64,000 bases of DNA from Nymphalis io (GCF_905147045.1 NC_065914.1:1116001-1180000); one strand, 5' to 3'; positions 23,201 through 33,180 are shown, counted from the first letter of the stretch. Numbers and translations: made by a program. The notes: generated from the sequence alone by a model not told the origin.

Positions 23201-26200
23201 CTAAGTTTAGTTACCGAAGTCCTAATAAGTGAATTAGTTATCAGACAGTACCGGCCGGCTCGTCCATGGTGCTGAGCCTCAGCGCGAACTCCTCCCTCCC
23301 CAAGTCGTTGGTAACCCTCAGGTAGTACGTGCGGTCCACGTCCTCCTTGGCGACTCGCGTCAGCACCAGCGTGATGTTGTAGTATCCGCCTCCCTGGGGG
23401 AAATTCGAAAACGATTACCAACATTTTCGTTATTTATTAATGACTCATAAATCGTTTGCTCAACCTCATGTACCAGTAAATAAGCAGATGATCAACTTTT
23501 CAAGTGAATTTAACGTGGACCCACTTTTTATTACTTATTTGAATGTCATCATCAGAACGCCATGGTATGATCCTATTTATATTTTCTTAAAGGTAAGAAC
23601 TGCGCTGCAAGGTCGTATACGATTTTTATGAGTTTTATCGTCGACGTCCGATCGTCGGCATACATAAGAGGCAGAATTCTTAAAGCAAATGACAATATCG
23701 TTTATAAATATGTTGAGAAAAGTGGGCTCTAAGTGAGATCTCTGGGGGACACCAGATTTCATTGTATTGATTGCTGATTCTAATCCGCCTACCGCCACAA
23801 AAAACGGTCGGTTAGATAGGTATGATTGAAACCTCTGCAAGAAGATTACCACCCATGAAACCATTACAAGGGAGCCAGAAATGCCATATACAGCTAACTT
23901 ACACTCAATAATTCCATGCGAAACTACGTCGAAAGCCCCACTCAGGTACATATATATCAGTACATGTGATGTTCTCTAGGATGAAACACAAGTAAGAGGG
24001 AGTCCCCGGGCTCACCAGGTGCAGCGGCTCGAGCGCGACGGCGGAGCGGCGCTCGTCGGCGGCGGGCGGCGCCAGCACGGCGTCGCCCAGCGTCCACTCG
24101 GCGGCGGGCGGCGGGTTGGCGCGCACCGACACGTTGAGGCGGCCCTCGGCGCCCAGCTTCAGCCCGAAGATCGTCATGGGGCCCGCCTCCAGCCGCTTGG
24201 GGGGGTCTGCGGGCGGCGAGACGACCGACGGTACTCCCACATTATATGGTTTTAATTATGTGAATAATTATATCGATCCACATTTTGACCAAATATAATT
24301 AGTTGATTTTCAATCGACAGTCGCTAATGAGTAACAATTTTGGATCCAAAAACTATATACAATGGAGCCACGAAAAATAATACGAGAAATCAGTGTTTAA
24401 CTAACCAGTTGCTTTACAACGATTGTAAGTAAGGCCGTTAATTTTTAAGGATCAGTAATGGAACGATCAAAAACATAATCAATCAATCTTTGTTTAGTAT
24501 AAATTGTACTCACAGTGAACCACCAACTGTCTTGCAGCTTCCCTGGGCCCATCCAGAGCCTCATGTTCAGCTCGACAAACCAGTTTCTTGCCATTGTCAT
24601 CTGGAGTTAGGGACCTGGAGACATTTTGGCTGATCGTTTGTAAATCACTGCCAGGCTCCTGTGTTATGATGGGCTGGTGTACTCCGGCCAGGAGTTGGAC
24701 CTCATCTGAAAAACATACATATTTAAATTGTTTTCTGGTAGAATAACTTCAAAAATTTATAACTTCAGAAATTTGTAACAGTTTTTGTTTCAATTATTAG
24801 TTATTTATTGTTGGATATGATGATGATGACGTTCTCCTGGCCGATTTCAGAAAACAGAAACTAGCCTGGATATATTGTAGTGCGGGTATCTGTGCACAAA
24901 CACAGGTGAACTCTTTTATCAGTCTCATAATTCAATAGGACAACAAATGCGACACAACTGGACTGGGTCCAGGACCAACGGCTTTACCAATTTGCAAATT
25001 CTAGGCTGTTAATGAGAGTTTATTGAAAGAAAATCCTGTTAACTGTTTATTGGCTTGTCCTAGGATTCAAACCTAGGAACTCAGGATCAGTAACCTTATA
25101 AACGTAACCAGTACATCAACGAGTCACCCAAATACCATCACACTTACCCAAATACCACGTAATCTTGGCAGCTGGTCTGCCATCAGGAACTATGCATTGC
25201 GCCATGAAGTCATCACCCTCTTTGAAAGTAGGCTGTGGTGGGGAGATGAGTTGAGGGATTCCTGGAGCTCCTTTAAATATGTAAATATAAATTACAAAGT
25301 AAAATTTACCTTATTTAATCTAAGTCGATGATATTTGAAATAAAATATCGGCGTTTGTTTTTATTGAACACTAAATTATAGTCGAATGATTATCAACACC
25401 CATAGATACTGGCGCTGTAAAAAATATTAACCACCCCTCGGGGACAAAATATATGTCCCTTTTGCCGGTATATACTAGATTTTGCATTTATTAATGTTCC
25501 TACTGGGCCGCTTATTCGCTTATTCTGTCACGTTCAAATATGCCAAACGCTGGTTTTCCTCTCAATGTTTTTCTTTACACGAACACGAGAAAATTTACAT
25601 GAAAACTTTGTGTTTGTTAAAATTTAAACCTACGACCTTTGTTAAAACTGAGACATCTCGGCTCTATATTTATTACTTAATCATTTATTTATTTATAATT
25701 TTTTTCTTTTTATAGGTAGTTGATAGGTATGCATTGGAAACTTATTTATTACAAAATTGGAAAATCATTTTCAATCCCTAACAAGTTAAGCATAAAATTG
25801 ACCCACAAAGCTAAACGAAAACAAATAGGGGAAAAAACAGATTATATGAAAAAACATTGAACTATCACGTTGTATAGAATATACTCGTAGTACGCAGTTG
25901 AACAAAATAAAAAACCTTTATCGCAAAATTTAATGTCGGTCGTGATCGTCCATAAAATAAATAAAGCTTAAAAATTTTATGACGTTGTTTTTGCGTTGTT
26001 TTTGCTGTTTTTTTAGTCATTTTATATTTAAAACACGTTTTCAAAGTTACTCTTTAGTATAAAATAAACATTGTCCCATGTTGGGCGCCATGTCTTCCTT
26101 TTAAGTTTAATTAAATTATCTTGATTTATGCATTTAATATCATTCGTACTATGTAATAAAGGCTCACTGGTGGGGTCTTCTTTCACATTAGCAAGCTCAT

Positions 26201-27785
26201 AGATATGTTCTTATTATGAAAACCGTAAATTATATAATAATTATGTCTTCAGACCGATTTCGACAATGACGACCATACCCAAGGGAGAATAGCCAACTTC
26301 GCAGGACATTTAGTGCATAAGGACATGTAGCGCAAACGCTTCTGCGCTCTATCTGTTTTCACTCATTATTCGATGGGATGTGATACCCGAGACGAACGGA
26401 AAGAATTCAGCTAATGGCATCACGTACTTGCATTTAGTTGGCATGTGAATGATATAATAGACTGTAAACTAACTTGCAACAAGCAGCCTCATGGCTGCAG
26501 TGACTTCAATGCTGCCGCTCTTAGGGGGCAACATACAAGATATGTTACCGTTCCACTCTTCCCTTATATGTTTTATGTGAGCTCCGCATTCGCCAAACTG
26601 GAAATATTGAAATAGTATAAATTTAATTTTATGCCCTTTTTTGCGTATTGACAATGGGCCACCTGATGGTATGTCATAAAACCATAAGAAATACTGGTAA
26701 TTATTATATATTAATTACATCGCCAATGCGCCACCAACGTTGGGAACTAAGATGTTATATACCTTGTGCCTGTAATTACACTGGGTCACTTACTCTTCAA
26801 ACCGGAAAACAACATGTGTGTACAATTTGCTAAAAAATATAAAATAACGATGATAAGCATATTATTGGTGTGTAAGCCTAAATTAATAATTTTTAGGGAT
26901 ATAAATATAACTGGAAACTTTGGTATCGAGCGCACAATTACTATACCAATAATATCCAAGGACAATATTTACATTCGTTCACGAAATACAGAGTAAAAGA
27001 TCTTAAGCGCGATAGTTTTATTACAACTAACCCTCTGATAGCTAAAGAAGACTCATCTCGTGTGAAGTATTTAAGCCACTAACTCAACACAAATCCACTA
27101 ACCCTGATTCACTGCTTTTTGGTGACCCGAGATATTCCAGGATAAGCCCTTCGGTGTCGCAACTTTTACAAGATTATTATAATACATGGAGTTTTAAAAG
27201 TAGGACAATGTGGACTTGCCCGACTTAATGAAAAAGTATAATAAGTAAATTAAGTAACTATATATTCTACCCTATATAATATATATACCTGTAATCCCTG
27301 ACCCGAGTATACGACTTCTTCATCTTGATTGCTCGGAATGAGTCTGTATGATTTACCACCGACTGTCATTCTGAAAAACAGAGAGAACATATCAGATACA
27401 TACATACAAGTATCAATTTGAGTTTTATATAATGATATTATGATGATATCCACCTGGCTAGACATGGTCATCATTCTCAACGGAGATTAACCAAACCTGT
27501 ACGAGAAATCTTAGTGCAAAGAACATGTGCACTAACAAACCGGATGGGATAGCATTCTGACACGACCGGAGTCGTTCAGGCGCACCAACTACTTTAAATA
27601 CTGTTCCAGGCCCTGAGTAATTCAGAATTTAAAACCCAGGCTTTGCAGCTGTATCAGCCAAGTATGTAAGTGAAAACAGTCCACTAACCGACAAGAGTCT
27701 ATTGGATAGGGAACTTTGCAGAGCACAATCAGGTCGTCTCCAGCGCGGCGCACGGCCTCCTTAGGCGAGATGTCTACATTTTGAC
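11139..27785 (-). CDS. Fas3: Fasciclin 3, immunoglobulin-superfamily adhesion protein (lacks signal-peptide exon)
   Basis: Fas3 is a single-pass membrane protein that mediates homophilic adhesion and sits at lateral membranes and septate junctions of epithelia and on subsets of axons. The long-isoform exons are 27785-27689, 27370-27289, 26597-26474, 25270-25148, 24705-24514, 24206-24016, 23393-23252, 20572-20459, 14484-14448, 11609-11483 and 11285-11139. All join in phase with GT-AG sites and give about 458 residues plus stop. Ig1 carries four Cys (LCK, SCR, GEC, ISC), Ig2 has the C-W-C core, and Ig3 keeps a Trp but lacks the Cys pair. The membrane span starts GAIVGIVLAV, followed by ATDRWCFAG and SSDTESA. 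That Cys pattern and the juxtamembrane 'RWCF...SDTESA' match my memory of Drosophila Fas3. Four N-glycosylation sequons are present (NIS, NVS, NVS, NIT). The first exon is absent, so the entry codon needs one base from upstream. Confidence 0.95.
11483..11609 (-). CDS. Fas3: Fas3 exon: basic cytoplasmic region
   Basis: The acceptor is ccgcgtcag and the donor AAG|gtaacg. It encodes SDTESAAGQKSRLSALTARV, then an Arg-rich stretch (ALPRGRDRVQ), and exits in phase 0. It is GC-rich. The basic helix-like segment lies near the membrane. Confidence 0.92.
12478..12736 (+). mobile_element. Metulj-like SINE, 5'-truncated
   Basis: It starts in the tRNA-like region at 'ccgatgatcgtaggttcaaaccc' (B box) and runs to 'aggctgttac'. 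It lacks the A-box end. It lies in the Fas3 intron, antisense to the gene. Confidence 0.85.
13295..13440 (-). mobile_element. family B retroposon fragment
   Basis: 'gtaggcggacgaacaaatggg', 'taagtggtcac', 'catagaaattggcattg' and 'gggaactaagatgttatgtccc' match the 3' half of family B in antisense. Confidence 0.7.
14448..14484 (-). CDS. Fas3: Fas3 37-nt micro-exon, start of long tail
   Basis: The acceptor is atttttaaaaacattacag-like and the donor TC|gtaagt. Two bases complete Gly, then eleven codons (RSRDHTKSSGE...) and two bases. Its join to 11609 creates ...GESSDTESAAG. The SSDTESA motif is split across the junction, which supports both exons. Confidence 0.9.
14485..16892. other. Fas3: Fas3 intron with YY1/Pho-like motifs
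   Basis: AT-rich with no exon. It contains ATGGC-core motifs at 14946, 15438, 15841 and 16231 and a perfect CRE-type TGACGTCA at 16212-16219. It also holds AATAAA (minus) at 16607-16612. Confidence 0.4.
16893..17059 (-). CDS. Fas3: Fas3 alternative C-terminal exon (short isoform)
   Basis: The acceptor is tatgtggcag, with the same two-base entry as the 14448 exon, and it begins GRSHRTDIPDG. It encodes 54 residues plus TAA at 16896-16898, ending KKPDTAV, which fits a class I PDZ ligand (T-x-V-COOH). A good donor (ATC|gtaagt) lies only 3 nt after the stop, so it may be a cassette exon whose inclusion ends the protein. Alternatively it is a terminal exon using the AATAAA at 16607-16612. The predicted short isoform has about 409 mature residues. 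Confidence 0.82.
19166..19335. mobile_element. MITE family M
   Basis: It begins 'aatgctattctgtaagaatt' and ends 'gttcttacagaacag', with the internal 'ggtcaatatcgcttatcac' and 'cacgatcgttttctgcg' typical of the family. Confidence 0.75.
19390..19641 (-). mobile_element. tRNA-derived SINE, family C
   Basis: On the minus strand a tRNA-like head (gacgggccggttggcgtgg, then gggttcgattcccaccca as B box) leads to a body ending 'ggatattatta'. Other copies are at 21553, 28398, 40830 (split), 45127 and 57533. Confidence 0.85.
20190..20350 (-). mobile_element. family B retroposon fragment
   Basis: Antisense copy of the 3' half ('gataaggcggacaagcacatgg'-type start, 'taagtggtcccc', 'catagacattggcac', 'ccaccaaccttgggaac'). 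It lies about 110 bp from the Fas3 transmembrane exon. Confidence 0.75.
20459..20572 (-). CDS. Fas3: Fas3 exon: transmembrane segment
   Basis: The acceptor is atctccag and the donor G|gtaaga. About 22 hydrophobic residues from GAIVGIVLAV to VFLVVF are followed by KATDRWCFAG. The one-base exit phase is compatible with both the 14448-14484 and the 16893-17059 exons, so this is the branch point for the two tails. Confidence 0.96.
20670..20835 (-). mobile_element. family B retroposon fragment
   Basis: 'taagtggtcaccgacatccc', 'ggaaccaagatgttatgtccc' and 'ctcactcaccattcaaaccgg' match family B in antisense. It begins about 100 bp upstream (gene sense) of the transmembrane exon. Confidence 0.7.
21553..21811 (-). 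mobile_element. tRNA-derived SINE, family C
   Basis: Full-length copy: 'aataatatcctgggacatt' at the left, 'ggggatcgaacccacaacc' (complement of the B box) and 'caaccggtccgtca' at the right. Confidence 0.85.
23252..23393 (-). CDS. Fas3: Fas3 exon: second half of Ig3
   Basis: The acceptor is tttcccccag and the donor G|gtactg. It encodes GGGYYNITLVLTRVAKEDV and TYYLRVTNDLG, the E to G strands of a Cys-less Ig fold, and the membrane-proximal stalk (STMDEPA). Confidence 0.94.
23577..23960 (-). pseudogene. Jockey-clade LINE reverse-transcriptase fragment
   Basis: A minus-strand frame of 124 codons contains YLSGAFDVVSHGIIECKL, YLSNRPFF, SGVPQRSHLEP and FINDIV. These correspond to the RT motifs LDxSKAFDxVSH, SGVPQGSxLGP and INDI of Jockey elements. 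The YADD active site is not recognisable (RSDVDD follows), GVPQG reads GVPQR, and the rest of the ORF is missing. It lies in the intron between the two Ig3 exons, on the Fas3 strand. Confidence 0.75.
24016..24206 (-). CDS. Fas3: Fas3 exon: first half of Ig3
   Basis: The acceptor is cccgcag and the donor CTG|gtgagc, with a phase 0 exit. It is strikingly GC-rich (above 70%) with long runs of GCC/CGC codons. It encodes RLNVSVRANPPPAAEWTLGD. Ig3 has its Trp, but no Cys in either sheet. Confidence 0.94.
24514..24705 (-). CDS. Fas3: Fas3 exon: second half of Ig2
   Basis: The acceptor is gtttttcag and the donor T|gtgagt. It is two bases, 63 codons and one base. It encodes QNVSRSLTPDDNGKKLVCRA, which contains the F-strand Cys of Ig2 and an N-glycosylation sequon. 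Confidence 0.95.
24820..25130 (+). mobile_element. SINE family D, diverged
   Basis: Blocks such as 'gttctcctggccgatttcag', 'tgcacaaacacaggtgaactc', 'ggtccaggaccaacggcttta' and 'ggattcaaacctaggaactc' align with the better copy at 30660-30996. It occupies most of the intron between two Ig2 exons. Confidence 0.55.
25148..25270 (-). CDS. Fas3: Fas3 exon: first half of Ig2
   Basis: The acceptor is tttaaag and the donor G|gtaagt. It encodes FKEGDDFMAQCIVPDGRPAA and ITWYL, the B-strand Cys and C-strand Trp of Ig2. Confidence 0.95.
25271..26473. other. Fas3: Fas3 intron
   Basis: Family B scrap at 25395-25470, SINE family D fragment at about 26245-26420 (ttcagaccgatttcgacaatgac...), otherwise AT-rich. 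No exon is seen. Confidence 0.45.
26474..26597 (-). CDS. Fas3: Fas3 exon: end of Ig1
   Basis: The acceptor is atttccag and the donor A|gttagt. It has 41 codons plus one base and encodes FGECGAHIKHI and NISCML, which supply the last two Ig1 cysteines and one N-glycosylation sequon. Confidence 0.94.
26648..26820 (-). mobile_element. family B retroposon fragment
   Basis: 'gggccacctgatggtatgtc', 'cgccaatgcgccaccaac', 'cctgtaattacactggg' and 'cttcaaaccggaa' match family B in antisense. It starts about 50 bp upstream (gene sense) of the third Ig1 exon. Confidence 0.75.
27289..27370 (-). CDS. Fas3: Fas3 exon: middle of Ig1
   Basis: The acceptor is tttttcag and the donor CAG|gtatat. One base completes the Arg codon, then 27 codons follow (MTVGGKSYRLIPS to VVYSGQGLQ). 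The ATG at the exon start is internal, not a translation start. Confidence 0.93.
27465..27680 (+). mobile_element. SINE family D, diverged
   Basis: 'catggtcatcattctcaacggagattaacc', 'aacatgtgcac', 'gatgggatagcattctgacacg' and 'gttcaggcgca' parallel family D. It fills the short intron between the first two Fas3 exons. Confidence 0.45.
27689..27785 (-). CDS. Fas3: Fas3 exon: start of Ig1
   Basis: The acceptor is tttcag and the donor CG|gttagt. It is entered with one base missing and exits with two. It begins at the expected mature N-terminus (QNVDISPKEAV), then LIVLCKVPYPIDSC with two of the four Ig1 cysteines. The signal peptide must come from the preceding exon. Confidence 0.93.
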
Positions 27786-28397
27786 CTGAAATTAAAGAAA
27801 ATAGTTTTTAGATATAAGAAAATGCATACATAGTAAAAGCACACGGTAAATTTCAATTAACAATTTGGAGGATTTTTGTCAAAAAAAACGTACGATGAAG
27901 TCCTTAAATTTTTAAATGTAAATTAAACTACAATCGGTTCGGAATATAGATTCTATCGAGAATAACTGGAAAGAAACTCAGCAACTAGTCTTTTTTTTTA
28001 ATTTATAATATATATTTTACTATTGAAACAATGTACAGACATTTTTATAATATACAAAATTAAAATAAAAAACAAAATGTACATTACAAATTTATACCAA
28101 AAAGACGCCGTCTAAAAGATTGTTCTGTAACATTTTACCCAAGACGCTGGCACTATTGCCTCTGTGCACCGCTAGACTCAGCCTTTGGGCTAAATAAGCG
28201 CCAGCTCTTAGATCACCTGAAGTGTGGACCAGTTTCTTAGAAAGATCTATTACTATCATATCTACTACTCTTTTTTAATAATTTATTATTACCTGAGTAT
28301 TACAACTGTTATAGCATTTATTAATAAACGATAAACAATTATAGCATATCTATATATTTTATCATTGATATTTATAATGATTAAAATCATTAAATGA
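27786..28397. other. upstream intron: repeat family E and H fragments
   Basis: The 'cggttcggaatatagattctatcgag' unit at about 27935-27985 recurs at 32350, inverted at 880-940, and in pieces elsewhere (family H). The segment 28025-28260 (ccaagacgctggcactattgcctct, ggctaaataagcgccagctctt) recurs at 33770-33930 (family E). Confidence 0.55.
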
Positions 28398-28672
28398 TAA
28401 TAATAATAATAATATCCTGGGACATTTTTCACACACGGCCATCTGATCCCAAATTAAGCTTGTACAAAGCTTGTGCTATGGAAACCACACAACTGATATA
28501 CTACATATAATACTTGTCTTTTGTAAATACATACTTATATAGAAAATTACACCCAGACTCAGGACAAACAGACATGTTCATGCACACAAATATCTGTCCT
28601 GGGTAGGAATCGAACCCACAACCTTCGGCGTGAAAAGGCAAGTATCTACCAACCACGCCAACCGGCTCGTCG
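28398..28672 (-). mobile_element. tRNA-derived SINE, family C
   Basis: Full-length copy with an (AAT)n tail at the left and a tRNA-like head at the right ('caaccacgccaaccggctcgtc'). Confidence 0.87.
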
Positions 28673-28845
28673 ACGATTAAATATTTAGAGGTATTTGGTT
28701 TAATTTTATTTTCTACGTAAATTATAAACAGAAATTGTTATAGTTTACACGTATTGCGAAAACACTTAGCAGTAATAGCCACCCTGTTACCTAAAGACAT
28801 CTGTTTCAAACTGCTCGGAAAATCAGTTCTCGCTATCCCCGTTCA

Positions 28846-28912
28846 TCCGGTTTTAACCGCTTTGAACTGGTTGTAACCGCTTTTAACAGGTTTCAAACGC
28901 TCTGAACAGGAT
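28846..28912 (+). promoter_or_regulatory. 20-nt periodic array of Grainyhead-type sites
   Basis: WCHGGTT matches begin at 28846 (TCCGGTT), 28866 (ACTGGTT) and 28886 (ACAGGTT), with a one-mismatch copy at 28906 (ACAGGAT), exactly 20 nt apart. The unit is a degenerate 20-nt tandem repeat (ggttttaaccgctttgaact, ggttgtaaccgcttttaaca, ggtttcaaacgctctgaaca). It lies about 1.06 kb upstream of the first mature-protein exon of Fas3. WCHGGTT is the published Drosophila Grh consensus, and Grh promotes septate-junction gene expression. Binding here is inference. Confidence 0.5.
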
Positions 28913-30655
28913 TGCTTCTAGAGATTATATTCTACTGTGCGAATTTAAATGAAGTTGGAATTTAAATTTGGAATGTTTAATGGATTAATTTAAATAGTAT
29001 TAATGTGTATATTAAGACATCTGTCTAATCACTCTAGAGTAGTCGCAAGACGGTTAAGATAATTGCTAAGGTTGGTTTGTACTATTTCTTGTCACTTTTA
29101 GAATAGTTAAAAAAAAAATCCACCAAAATCAATTTATCTTGCTTAAAATAAGTCGGTTTGTTAATGATTTCGAGTTCGATTCCGCTTTTCCTTTTGTTTT
29201 CATAATTCATCTTATGTTCGGTGAAGAAAAACATCGTCAGAAAACATTCATGCCATTACATATTTTTTATAAGTTTCTAAGTAATTAATAAATTTTATTT
29301 ATAAGTTGATTGTACACTACGCCCGATTAATGTTTCTGGCTAAAAAGCAAAAATATGTTTGTTTTTATAGAGGTTGCGTGGAAGAGCTCACTGTAAGTGA
29401 TAAGTCCGCCTTTGCATAGTTTATATACAACTTGCTCTTTTATATAATATTTGTATATCGTGTGCAATAAAAACGTAATAAATAAATAAATGCCTGATGA
29501 TATTTGCGTATCTCCCAAACTAGTAGATCAGAGTATTAGAAGAGCCAATGTATTTGACAGAAAATGGGTTTTCGCCCAGCGAGACATTTACAAGCTACTT
29601 CTTACTGCATTCTGATTTTCCACTAAGTTTAGCTAAGTTAAAGTAAGTCAAAGTGCTCCTTTACAAAAGTTTTATCATTAAAACATTTGAAAGTACTCGT
29701 TCAATATTTTAGTATTTTCTGGTTTCAATTTAATATCAAGTTCCGAATAGAATGTTTAATATTCCTCGCCGGATTGTCTGGAGCGAGATCGTGTTGTCTA
29801 TCAAATATTTATTTCAAATGTTGCATCTTATTGCGTTTCCTTCTCATGTGAAATAAAATTTAGAAATCTTATTATGTTACAAAGAAACATTTATATCCGC
29901 GTATTGTATATATGAACATTGAACGATGTTTTTGTTTCGAGACTTATTTGTTTTAAAAACATTTTTTGGGCATGACTGACAAATCACTTCTTCAATATAA
30001 CAATAGTTTAGTAACTTACCTCGTGCTTTATACTCGCTATGTATAAAATTCCTATATACAATCATAACAATACATATGATATACATATAGTTACGTTAAT
30101 CTTTTATGTCTCCGTTAGATTCATATTACTAATAAAATTAAGTATATATATGACTGCAATGTTATTATTTTTTTTGTCTGCTTGATAGCAAATGAAACAC
30201 GAAAATCGCTGGCACTTAAGAAATTAATAATAAATTACATTACATAATTTATTATATAAATATACATATTTATTTTTAATTTAGTTTTTTTTTCTATTAT
30301 CCAACGGAACCCCGAAACGAATTCTAATAAGTGTCGCGACAATTGATGAAAAAACACCGCCCGTATTACATCAGACAATCAAAAGAGATGACGCGGAACA
30401 GCGAGATGAGTGGAGTAGCGATTACATTGCGTTTATTTATAAACGCATAATAAACTGCATATAACAATAGTTAGAAGTATATTTTATAATAAATGTGAAA
30501 GTTTGTATGTCTGGGTATTATTTGGAACGAAGATAGTCTACAACTTTACTTAAAACAAAAGCTATCTAACTATCTACTACCTAAAACGCGGGCGAAGCAG
30601 TGGGCGAAGCTAATACATGTACACATGTGCCAACTTTCAAACTAATTGGGCAAAC
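28913..30655. other. AT-rich non-coding DNA
   Basis: A diverged Metulj-like body is at about 29160-29270 ('cataattcatcttatgttcggtgaag') and Helitron-type end sequence at about 30480-30610 (gcgggcgaagcagtggg). No exon is recognised with confidence. Confidence 0.4.
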
Positions 30656-30996
30656 TTTGTCTATTAATAATAATAATAATGTCCTCCAGACGGATTTCGG
30701 CCACGGTGGCCAATCTCAAGAGAGATTAGCCAACTGCGCAGAAGATATTATTGTGCACAAGTGCGTGCATAAACAGAGGTGCACTCTCTATTCCCTAGCA
30801 CTCATAATCCAGATAAGATGGGTCGGCAATCCGACATGAGCGGAAAAAGTTCAGGCGCAGGACCAATGGCTTCACGTGCTACTACTAAGAGTTTTTCTGA
30901 CAGAAAAACCCCAATAACTTTTTTTGGACCGACCCGGATAGAACCCAGGACCTTCGGGTCTGCGGCCTCACATCTAGCAACTAGACCAACGAGGCA
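30656..30996 (+). mobile_element. SINE family D, best copy
   Basis: It starts after an (AAT)n run with 'gtcctccagacggatttcggccac' and ends 'ctagcaactagaccaacgaggc'. Read on the minus strand, that end is tRNA-like (gcctcgttggtctagttgc, then ggttctatccgggt as B box), so the tRNA head is on the right and the (AAT)n is the tail. Other copies: 63252-63555, and fragments at 24820, 26245, 27465, 31560 and 42375. Confidence 0.75.
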
Positions 30997-30999
30997 ATC

Positions 31000-32900
31000 G
31001 AAGTCTATTAATCTACAAATCAACATACATTTCAACATATGAAATAAAGCCTCAAGACACATCAGTTGAACTATAACAATCATGACATATAAACAGATTC
31101 ATTTCTCTGTCCTGTTGTCATATGTCGTCAAAATGGCCGTCTCTATTAGAATGAATCGCCGAAGATCATGTATTAGCAGATGAGGTCGTATTTAACGTGA
31201 TATACAAAATGGCTTTAACTACTTCGTAAAATATATATTAGGGTTTTCATTGATATTTATTGTTATTAACCGATTGTAACGCAGTGGAGGTATTGTGTTA
31301 AACGTATTATGTGGGTTGAAAGATTGAATTGTTCAATACATTTAAAAAAACTCAAGAAATTGATATATAAGGTATATAATATGTATAACGTTTCGGAGAA
31401 ATTCTAAAACTCGTATTTACTGGGTTTTGGTCTATAAGATATCTTATGGGGATGGGATAATTAAAATTTCTTACTTTTTAAATGTCTCTTAATTTATCTC
31501 CCTTGTAGCTGTAGTACACTACTCACTGGCTAAATCAGGTGGTACCACCCCACTAAGAATACGATGATGACAGGATGGAGATCAGGTGCAGGATTAACGG
31601 CTTTACGTGCTGTCCGAGGCACGGCAGTTTAACACTAACTTCCAGACTTCATGCTACCCACTATATTTTTTATTGTTCCGTCCATTGACCCCGGGATCAA
31701 CCTTATAATCTACTAGAACAACGAGGCACAAAATATAGACATATAATATATTTATATATCAGTAAATACCCAATGGAATCTGTACAAAGTATTATCATAG
31801 TACATGCAGCTGTGTGTAGACTTCACGGTCTACTACATCTGATAAGGTTAACTTCAGAGCTTAGAGCTTACGCTAAAAGCTTTGGACGCTTTGACTTAGC
31901 AGAAGCTTTCATTTAACTATTGAACAACTGTTTTATTTATAACCATATGAATATGTACGATACCAAATTGACTTTTGTCACCCGTCCGGGTAGGTTGGAC
32001 AAACTTATTGGGTTACGCGGCGAACGCCAGTAAAGTTCCAGTCATGATTTTCCCGATATCTTTAACAATCGTTGTCATATTACAGGTAGTTTACACAAAA
32101 CTGTAATGGATGATATACCAAAATTTTCCTCATGTATCACTCCATCCATTGGTGAAAACCGTTTGAGTAACCTTTCGGTAGTTTTCGAGTTTATCGCGGA
32201 CAGACAGACAAACAAACGAGCCGGGGTTTGTTTAGCATTATATATTGATTATTATTAGAACCAAACCTCGGTCGCCTAGTTACTGTGCTTAATTCGAGAA
32301 GGCTTTTATAATCACTTGTCATGTTACAGGATTCAATTGATTGTAAAGCTATCGCCGGTTCGGAATGTAGATTGAAATAGATGAACCGGCAAGCAACTTA
32401 ACAGATACCAATTAAATTACACAGCCATATTAATTATGATAATATTCTAGGATAAGAAATATTTAATATTAGAATATAATATAGTTTATAACAATAGTAC
32501 GCCGGAAATTCTTATATTTGTTAGCGTTATCAAGAAATATTATTTATAGTGTCAATGTCAGTTTGCCTATTTACTTAAATAAACGTCCGTTCGGGTAAAA
32601 TTTTACATGTGTAATTTCAATAAATAAATATAAATTACTGGTCGCCATCCCCCACCCCTCGGGTGAACGTATAATAGAAACGAATTGTCTTACTCGAACC
32701 ACAATACTAACGCAAGTGGCTTTGTCCCCGGGGATCTTCCCTTAATTTTGTTATAGAAATCAATCATTATTAAACACAGTGCGCTTTATGTAATTCAAAT
32801 ATCATTGTATTACAAGTATATCAATACTACATTAGTATCACTAAATATGTATGTCTGTATGTTACCTTAAACGACTAAACCACCTACTGAAACTGGTGTT
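31000..32900. other. non-coding DNA with degenerate repeats
   Basis: Family D piece at about 31560-31735, family H unit at 32345-32410, and a Helitron-like 3' stretch with 'cggacagacagacaaacaaacgagc' near 32210. No exon is seen. Confidence 0.4.
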
Positions 32901-33180
32901 AGGGCTTTGTGCAAGCTCGTCTGGGTAGGTACCACCCACTCATCAGATATTCTAAAGGAAAACAGCAGTACTTTGTATTGTTGTGTTCTGATTTGAAGGG
33001 TAAGTGAGCCAGTGCAATTACAGGCACAAGGGACATAACATCTTAGTTCCCAAGGTTGGTGGCGAATTGGTGATATAAGCGTTGGTTAACATTTCTTACA
33101 ATGCCAATGTCCATGGGCGTTGGTGACCACTTACCATCAGGTGGACCATATGTTCGTCCTCCTAGCTATACGATAAAAAA
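32901..33180 (+). mobile_element. SINE-like retroposon, family B, near full length
   Basis: It runs from 'ggtgttagggctttgtgcaagctcgtc' to 'gctatacgataaaaaaaatt' in sense orientation, with an A-tail. Confidence 0.87.

Larger units (their letters stand above)
20573..23251. other. Fas3: Fas3 intron: retroposon fragments
   Basis: Family B fragments at 20670-20835 and 21285-21415, family C SINE at 21553-21811, an RTE-3'-UTR-like scrap near 22080-22110 (agatctatgtccagcagtgg), and a very diverged antisense Metulj-like copy at about 22920-23110. The remainder is AT-rich with no exon. Confidence 0.5.

Noticed and set aside
30011..30086. Possible Fas3 signal-peptide exon on the minus strand (MYIICIVMIVY..., phase-1 donor G|gtaagt)
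   Set aside because: Phase and donor fit, but the leader has no basic N-region, a short hydrophobic core and a long polar stretch after it, and the DNA is AT-rich with no other support. A phase match alone is a one-in-three event.
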